From Halicephalobus mephisto (taxonomy: Eukaryota; Nematoda; Chromadorea; Rhabditida; Panagrolaimidae): DNA of 64,000 nt. Below, in pieces: positions 59,095-64,000 of the stretch (position 1 is the stretch's first letter; each line of letters begins with the position of its first letter). The position numbers and the translations under genes were made by a program. The notes under the pieces were generated by a model that was not told where the DNA came from, made no database searches, and worked only from the letters and a program-made list of their open reading frames with translations. The stretch is taken from positions 248,001 through 312,000 of the forward strand of contig SWDT01000567.1 in NCBI GenBank assembly GCA_009193035.1. Direction: 5' to 3'.

Positions 59095-60525
59095 TTAATT
59101 ATTATTAAGAGCATCTTCCATTCCAGGAGCTGGAGGAGCTCCAGGGGCATGTTCACATTTGAAAGTGACTGGATTGGGACGGAACGGGAAACAACAGCAT
59201 CGACAGACCTTCTCCCTCTTGCCCTTTCCATTCCTAAAATTTCAAAATATTTCTTAAAGTTTTTTATTTTGTAAAATATTTATTTTTTTATTTCTCAAAA
59301 TTAGTTTTTAAAAATTTAAAAATATTTTTTAGTTTTTTATTTTCGAAAATATTTATTTTTTTATTTTTTTTATTTTCGAAAATATGTATTTTTTTTATTT
59401 TTTTTATTTTCTAAAATTTAAAAATTACTTTTTCTAATTTTTTATTTCGCAAAATATCAAAAATTATTTTTTACTTTTAAAAATATTAAATTTTTGAAGT
59501 TTTCTCTAAAATTATTTTCTAAATAAAAAATTTGTTTTTAAAGACATTTAAATTGAAAATTTAAAAACTTACTTTGGTTCTTTCGTCTGAGGAAGACAAG
59601 TGTACCATTTGAGATTAGCTATGTGTTGTTGGAAAGCTGGTTCGATAGAAGTCAGATTTACTTTTTTCGAAGGCCAAAGTTGACATTCTCCACCGTTTTC
59701 CTTCAGAGCATCATAGTCAACATGACAGGCATCTATCTGAGGGACTCCTTTGAGATCTGATTTACTGCAGACTTTTTCAGAAACGTAAAATGGAAGAATA
59801 GATCGGCCTCCAGGAATTCTGCAGATTATTTTAATAATTTTTTTAAAAATTACTTTAATTTTTTAAAAATTACTTTAATTTTTTAAAAATTCTTTTAATT
59901 TTTTAAAAATTCTTTTAATTTTTTAAAAATTCTTTTAATTTTTTAAAAATTATTCAATCTATTTCGTTTTAAAAATATTAAATTTATTTCTAAAAATGAA
60001 TAATTTTATTTTCGAGAAAAATTAAACATTTGAAAAATTTATTTTATTTTTTAAATTAAAATTTATGTTATTTTTTTTTATTAAAATTAATTTTATTTTT
60101 TTAAATTAAAATTTATGTTATTTTTTTTATTAAAAATTAACCTACTCAAATGGACTTTTGTTGCATTTTCTAGGACCCCCAAATCCGCAAGACTGCTTAT
60201 AACTGCACATTCCACAAGGCTTGGTGGATTTCATAACTGATGTCATATAAGAATAAAAACTATTCAAAGCCGGTTCATATCTTTTTTTAACAAATCTATA
60301 AAACCAATGTTTTTGACAAATCGGGGTCAATTGACTCAAGTAAGTCCTGGGATTTGCCGGATTGGACCAGATACAAGGACCCCAGGAACTCCAAGTCGAA
60401 CAATCCTCTGTTCTTGTTACGTTTGAATAAACCGCGGCCAATTGTCCATCAACAATATTAATCAAATTTAATCCAAAAAGTAAAACTACTCCATAACCTT
60501 TCATTTTCCAAAAACCTAAAAACAA
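59095..60525 (-). CDS. Secreted cysteine-rich protein with a TSP1-like motif
   Basis: Three exons on the minus strand: 60146-60525, 59573-59818, 59095-59233; 254 residues. A signal peptide covers residues 1-27 ([17 protein letters not shown]); Met at residue 8 is an alternative start. [12 protein letters not shown] near residue 41 looks like the start of a thrombospondin type-1 repeat, and a run of Cys pairs follows ([14 protein letters not shown]). Exon 2 adds four Cys, exon 3 a CRCCCFP cluster and a Pro-rich tail. At least 17 cysteines suggest a disulphide-bonded extracellular protein. The family is unknown to me. Its stop lies 346 bp upstream of lgl-1 in the same direction. Confidence 0.8.
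59240..59560 (-). repeat. AT-rich simple repeats in intron
   Basis: TTTTTTATTTTC and TTTATTTT phrases fill this intron of the Cys-rich gene. The other intron has a 19-bp repeat, TTTTAAAAATTCTTTTAAT, about six times at 59840-59955. Confidence 0.75.
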
Positions 60526-60669
60526 CCAAAAATTCAGAAAAGGTGTCAGACAAAGGCGACCTAGATGGATCTACAGGTCACGTTAACGATCGCGAAAAAT
60601 TATTTTTTTCCAAAAATTCACAAAGTACATTCAATGAAGGTTCTCAAAGAATTGTAAATTACCTTGTAC

Positions 60670-61345
60670 AGAAGTCTATAAAATAGTCGACATAAAAATA
60701 AAATTTGTAATTTGTTCGCAACATTTAAGCAAAGAGGTCGAAATAAAAATAAAATCCGCAAGTTGCTTGCAATATTTGAGCAGATTGGTTGATTTTTATA
60801 TTAACATGAAAATTTCGAAATAAAAATAAAATCCGCAGGTTGCTTGCAATATTTGAGCAGATTGGTTGATTTTTATATTAACATGAAAATTTCGAAATAA
60901 AAATGAAATCCGCAGGTTGCTTGCAATATTTGAGCAGATTGGTTGATTTTTATATTAACATGAAAATTTCGAAATAAAAATAAAATCCGCAAGTTGCTTG
61001 CAATATTTGAGCAGATCGACTGAATTTTTATATTAACATTTCTGAAGATTTTAAAGTAAAAATGAAATCCGCAGTTTGCTTGCAATGTTACAAATCAACA
61101 TCAAAATGAAATCCGCAGGTTGCTTGCAATATTTGAGCAGATCGACTGAATTTTTATATTAACTTGAAATTTTCGAAATCAAAGTAAAATCCGCAGTTTG
61201 CTTGCAATATCCTAATAGATAAGTCAACATCAAAGTTAAAGTAAAAATTGCATGTAATTTTTAAGCAAATCGAAATTTTTGTATTCATGTTTACAAAAAT
61301 TTCAAAATCAAAGTAAAATTTACAATTTACGATTTATTCGAAATA
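60670..61345 (+). repeat. ~77-bp minisatellite
   Basis: AAATCCGCA starts at 60752, 60828, 60906, 60983, 61065, 61109 and 61187 (periods 76, 78, 77, 82, 44, 78). The full unit also has GTTGCTTGCAATATTTGAGC, GATTTTTATATTAACATGAA and TTCGAAATAAAA. The outer units are more diverged. A related phrase, AGTTTGCTCGCAATATTTGG, occurs in unc-16 intron 9 near 22646. Open frames across it are repeat-derived. Confidence 0.9.
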
Positions 61346-61611
61346 TTAAAACAAATTTGTCTATCTAATTGTTGCGCAAAAATTTTTTGGTTTTGACCAT
61401 TTTATAGACTTCGGCAAATGAGGTTTTGCACATCCGGAGTTATTTAAAAAATTAAATTCCGTTTTCTGAGTCTTGACCTAGTTTCTTTCATTCCAAAATC
61501 CACTTAAATGGATTTTCGGATATGGAAAATTACAAATTTTCAATGCATTTTTCTTTTTTTTTTAAAATACGTAAATTAATAAAACAATAAGTGATTTAAA
61601 AATTACAAAAT

Positions 61612-63637
61612 TTATGCAGCATTATCCCCATTGTTGCCGTTTGTCAATGGCCTAAGTTCCATTGAATTTTCTTTTCCGTTGGCCGTATTTTGGAATCTCC
61701 GTTTTTCCCAGTTATTTATCTGTCGAAGTGGAATAGCAATGAGACCACTAGTCATCATCAGACTTCCCATCACAATGAACGAATATTTGAAATCATTTGT
61801 CATCGTTTTCAAAAATGCTATAAAAAACAAATTTTAATTAATTTTTAATTTTTAATTTTTAAAATTACCTGCAAATGGAGGACCTACAAATGCAGCAACT
61901 CCCATATAAAGTAACAAAATACCGTATGCACTAGTTAATTTTTCAACACCAAAAATTTCAACAACAATAATCGATCTCAATGCAGCAAAACAAGCAACAC
62001 CTGTGGCAAAAAAGATACAGTATACCACATACTGCCAAGAAACTGTTCCAAATGGGATCAGCATAGTAGCAATCCCTGCGGCAATTAGACTAAAATTCGT
62101 AACCCAAAGTGGATCAATCTTCGGATGATCAGAAATATAACTAAAAAAAATTAAATATAAAAATTTTCAATTTTTTTCTTACCCACAAAGAATTCTACCG
62201 ACCACATTGACTCCTCCAAGGATAGAAACCAGACGTTTCGAAGTTTCAGGATCTATGTTGTTGTCCTGGGCCATTGCGGACAAAAACATAAAAGGCACGA
62301 AGAAACAGGTCAGAGTCAAGAACCCACTAAGGGCCAGAACGTGGAATGTGGGGGAGTACATTAATTCAAAATCTAACAAAACTTTCAAAGTTGAACTTAT
62401 TCCTTCACTCCAATTTCCAGTTACATAATTTTCTGTTGTTGGAAGAGCAGCTGAACTTAACATCAACTGAGAAGCTCTGTAATTTACATGAGTTCCAATA
62501 GCGGAATGTGATCTTCCAGTTTTTTCTGTTGGAACATTTAATCTTGGAGTTGAACCAGGATAAAAAATATCCGCTCTTGATAAAGGTCTATTTAATGCAG
62601 ATAAACTTTTTCTTGTAACAGCTAAGGACAAATTTTCGTTGCTCCAAACTTTTTTATCCTAAAGTAATCTTTTGTTAAAAATCATTTTTAATCTACTTAC
62701 ATTATCACCAGCATTAAGAGAAAGTGCAGACAAAAACGGCGTGGCCGGATTAATCCCGGTTGATTGAGCACGAGAAAGTTTAGGCAATCTTTCGACGACT
62801 GTTTCATTTGTGATATATCTATTGTCATCTCCGACTTCCAGATGTTCAGGACCATGTTCTTCTGCATCTTTGGATTCCATATAAGCTTTAGCTATTTCAG
62901 CAGCTTTTTTGACCTGTGCTCCAGTGAGTTGAAGAGGCTTAAAAAAATACCCAAAAATGCAGCAAGTACACGTGACACCAGCAATCGAAAACATAAAAAA
63001 ACGCCAATTATCCTCGAATACATTCAAAATAAGCGGATTGGCCTAAAGAAAAAAATTATTTTTTTTTAAATTAAGAACTTACATAATTGAAAAAAGAAGT
63101 TCCGATTCCGGATCCACAGACAGCTATTCCTGTGGCCAAAGCTCGTTTGTTACTGAAATATTGACCGACGATCACGACTGCTGGCAAGAAAATCAAGCCT
63201 AATCCGATTCCTCCGACAATCCCAAAAGTGAAGTAAATCACCGGTAATGCAGGCATCAATCCACTAACAAAGAATCCAGTTGCAGCAAGTAAAGCTCCAC
63301 CAACAGCGACAAAATTACATCCAAAATAATTTGCCAAAGCACTTGCAATAGGACCTGTTAATAAATAACATCCAGCTAAAAGCGAAGTTGCAACAGAAAC
63401 AGTTGCAGTTGTGGCATTGAATTCTTTTTCCCATATGGGTAAAATGGTCTCTCCAATACTGAAGATTATTCCATCAACAACAGCATTTGCCATAAACGAA
63501 GCAAAAACAATAATCCAACCATATCCGCCATCTGGAGCCTCAATAATCCCGACTTCCTCGAGTTGGGTTTCGGCTTCGAGTTCTTTAAGATGAAGCTCTT
63601 CCGGATTTCTCTCCGAATGTCTTTTTTCTTCAGTCAT
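61612..63637 (-). CDS. Monocarboxylate transporter-like MFS protein (SLC16 family)
   Basis: Five exons on the minus strand: 63083-63637, 62701-63042, 62183-62658, 61869-62140, 61612-61817; 616 residues. After an acidic N-tail, PDGGYGWIIVFASF at residue 34 is the MCT signature at the start of helix 1. Six helices follow, including RALATGIAVCGSGIGTSFFN. A long charged and Ser-rich loop (about residues 215-380) separates them from the second six (HVLALSGFLTLTCFFVPFMF, VSILGGVNVVGRILCGYISD, TSAYGILLLYMGVAAFVGPP). SLC16 proteins move lactate, pyruvate or other small acids with protons across the plasma membrane. The substrate cannot be told from sequence alone. All exon joins keep frame; the first three introns are short. 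Confidence 0.92.
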
Positions 63638-63789
63638 GACCCGTTCTGAAAAGTTCTATATTAACATAAAAACAAAATAATATCACCATATAAAAATCAA
63701 AAATTTTATATAAAAATCAAAAATTTTATATAAAAATCAAAAAATTCACTTTATTATAAAAATCAAAAGTCATTAAAAAAAACAAAAAT

Positions 63790-63975
63790 TTTCAAAGTTA
63801 TCATAGTGCAGATTTTTAGAATATTTCAGAAATTTTAGGTAAAAAACAAAAAATGGGAGTGCCGAGAGAGAGTCGACCTCCGATAAGAATTGCCAGATTT
63901 GCCCTTTTCCATCTTTTCCAAACTACACTGATTTTGCGCGGGAATTTAAAAATATCAAAAAAAATTATGTTTCTA
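63790..63975 (+). repeat. Dispersed repeat of the 1261-1732 family
   Basis: TTTTAGGTAAAAAAC, GTGCCGAGAGAGAGTCGA, TTGCCAGATTT and TTTTGCGCGGGAATTT in the same order as the copies at 1261 and 15780, upstream of the transporter gene. Confidence 0.8.
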
Positions 63976-64000
63976 TAAAATTACTTGAACATGAGTTTTT

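Noticed and set aside
60873..61085. 70-codon minus-strand frame in the minisatellite
   Set aside because: The peptide repeats with the DNA unit and has no other support.
1..64000. CRISPR arrays, prokaryotic operons or phage genes
   Set aside because: None seen; spliced genes and nematode families throughout show eukaryotic DNA. The tandem repeats lack spacers of equal length and unique content.

Overview
The window is nuclear DNA from a nematode, most likely a rhabditid close to Caenorhabditis. Evidence: very AT-rich introns ending in the nematode-type TTTTCAG or TTTTTAG acceptor, acceptors sitting directly in front of start codons (trans-splice style), and worm gene families (UNC-16/JIP3, Patched-related, EGF/VWA/C-type-lectin secreted proteins of the IRG-7 type). 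All gene models were spliced by eye, so exon ends may be off by a base or two.

Layout. 1-7.4 kb is AT-rich repeat DNA with a few less AT-rich islands. At 7.4-8.7 kb (+) lies a two-exon gene with two tandem CXXC zinc fingers. 8.8-17.5 kb is repeat-rich: a dead Tc3-like transposon (10.1-11.5 kb), two 394-bp direct repeats (12.2 and 14.6 kb) flanking a small minus-strand gene that resembles archaeal PaREP1/HEPN-like proteins, and copies of a dispersed repeat. At 17.5-25.8 kb (+) is the 15-exon unc-16 (JIP3) gene, with an 18-nt microexon. At 27.1-33.2 kb (-) is a 9-exon Patched-related gene. At 34.3-45.7 kb (-) are two head-to-tail secreted EGF/VWA paralogues, the larger also with a C-type lectin domain; their last 760 bp are almost identical although the rest has diverged. 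A mariner fossil lies at 46.2 kb. At 47.7-49.3 kb (-) is a gene with a SCAF1/PHRF1-like C-terminal domain. A decaying satellite-like array fills 49.6-50.8 kb. At 52.0-54.9 kb (+) a 52-residue STMP1-like mitochondrial microprotein is followed, 159 bp after its stop, by a long-chain acyl-CoA synthetase, which looks like a two-gene operon. At 55.1-58.7 kb (-) is Lethal giant larvae (lgl-1), at 59.1-60.5 kb (-) a secreted cysteine-rich protein, then a 77-bp minisatellite, and at 61.6-63.6 kb (-) a monocarboxylate-transporter-like MFS protein.

The genes do not form one pathway; this is an ordinary nematode chromosome segment rich in repeats. The most unusual items are the PaREP1-like gene between direct repeats, the probable STMP1/ACSL operon, a ~340-bp sequence shared nearly intact between introns of unc-16 and the Patched-related gene, the C-terminal homogenisation of the VWA paralogues, and the tandem CXXC protein.
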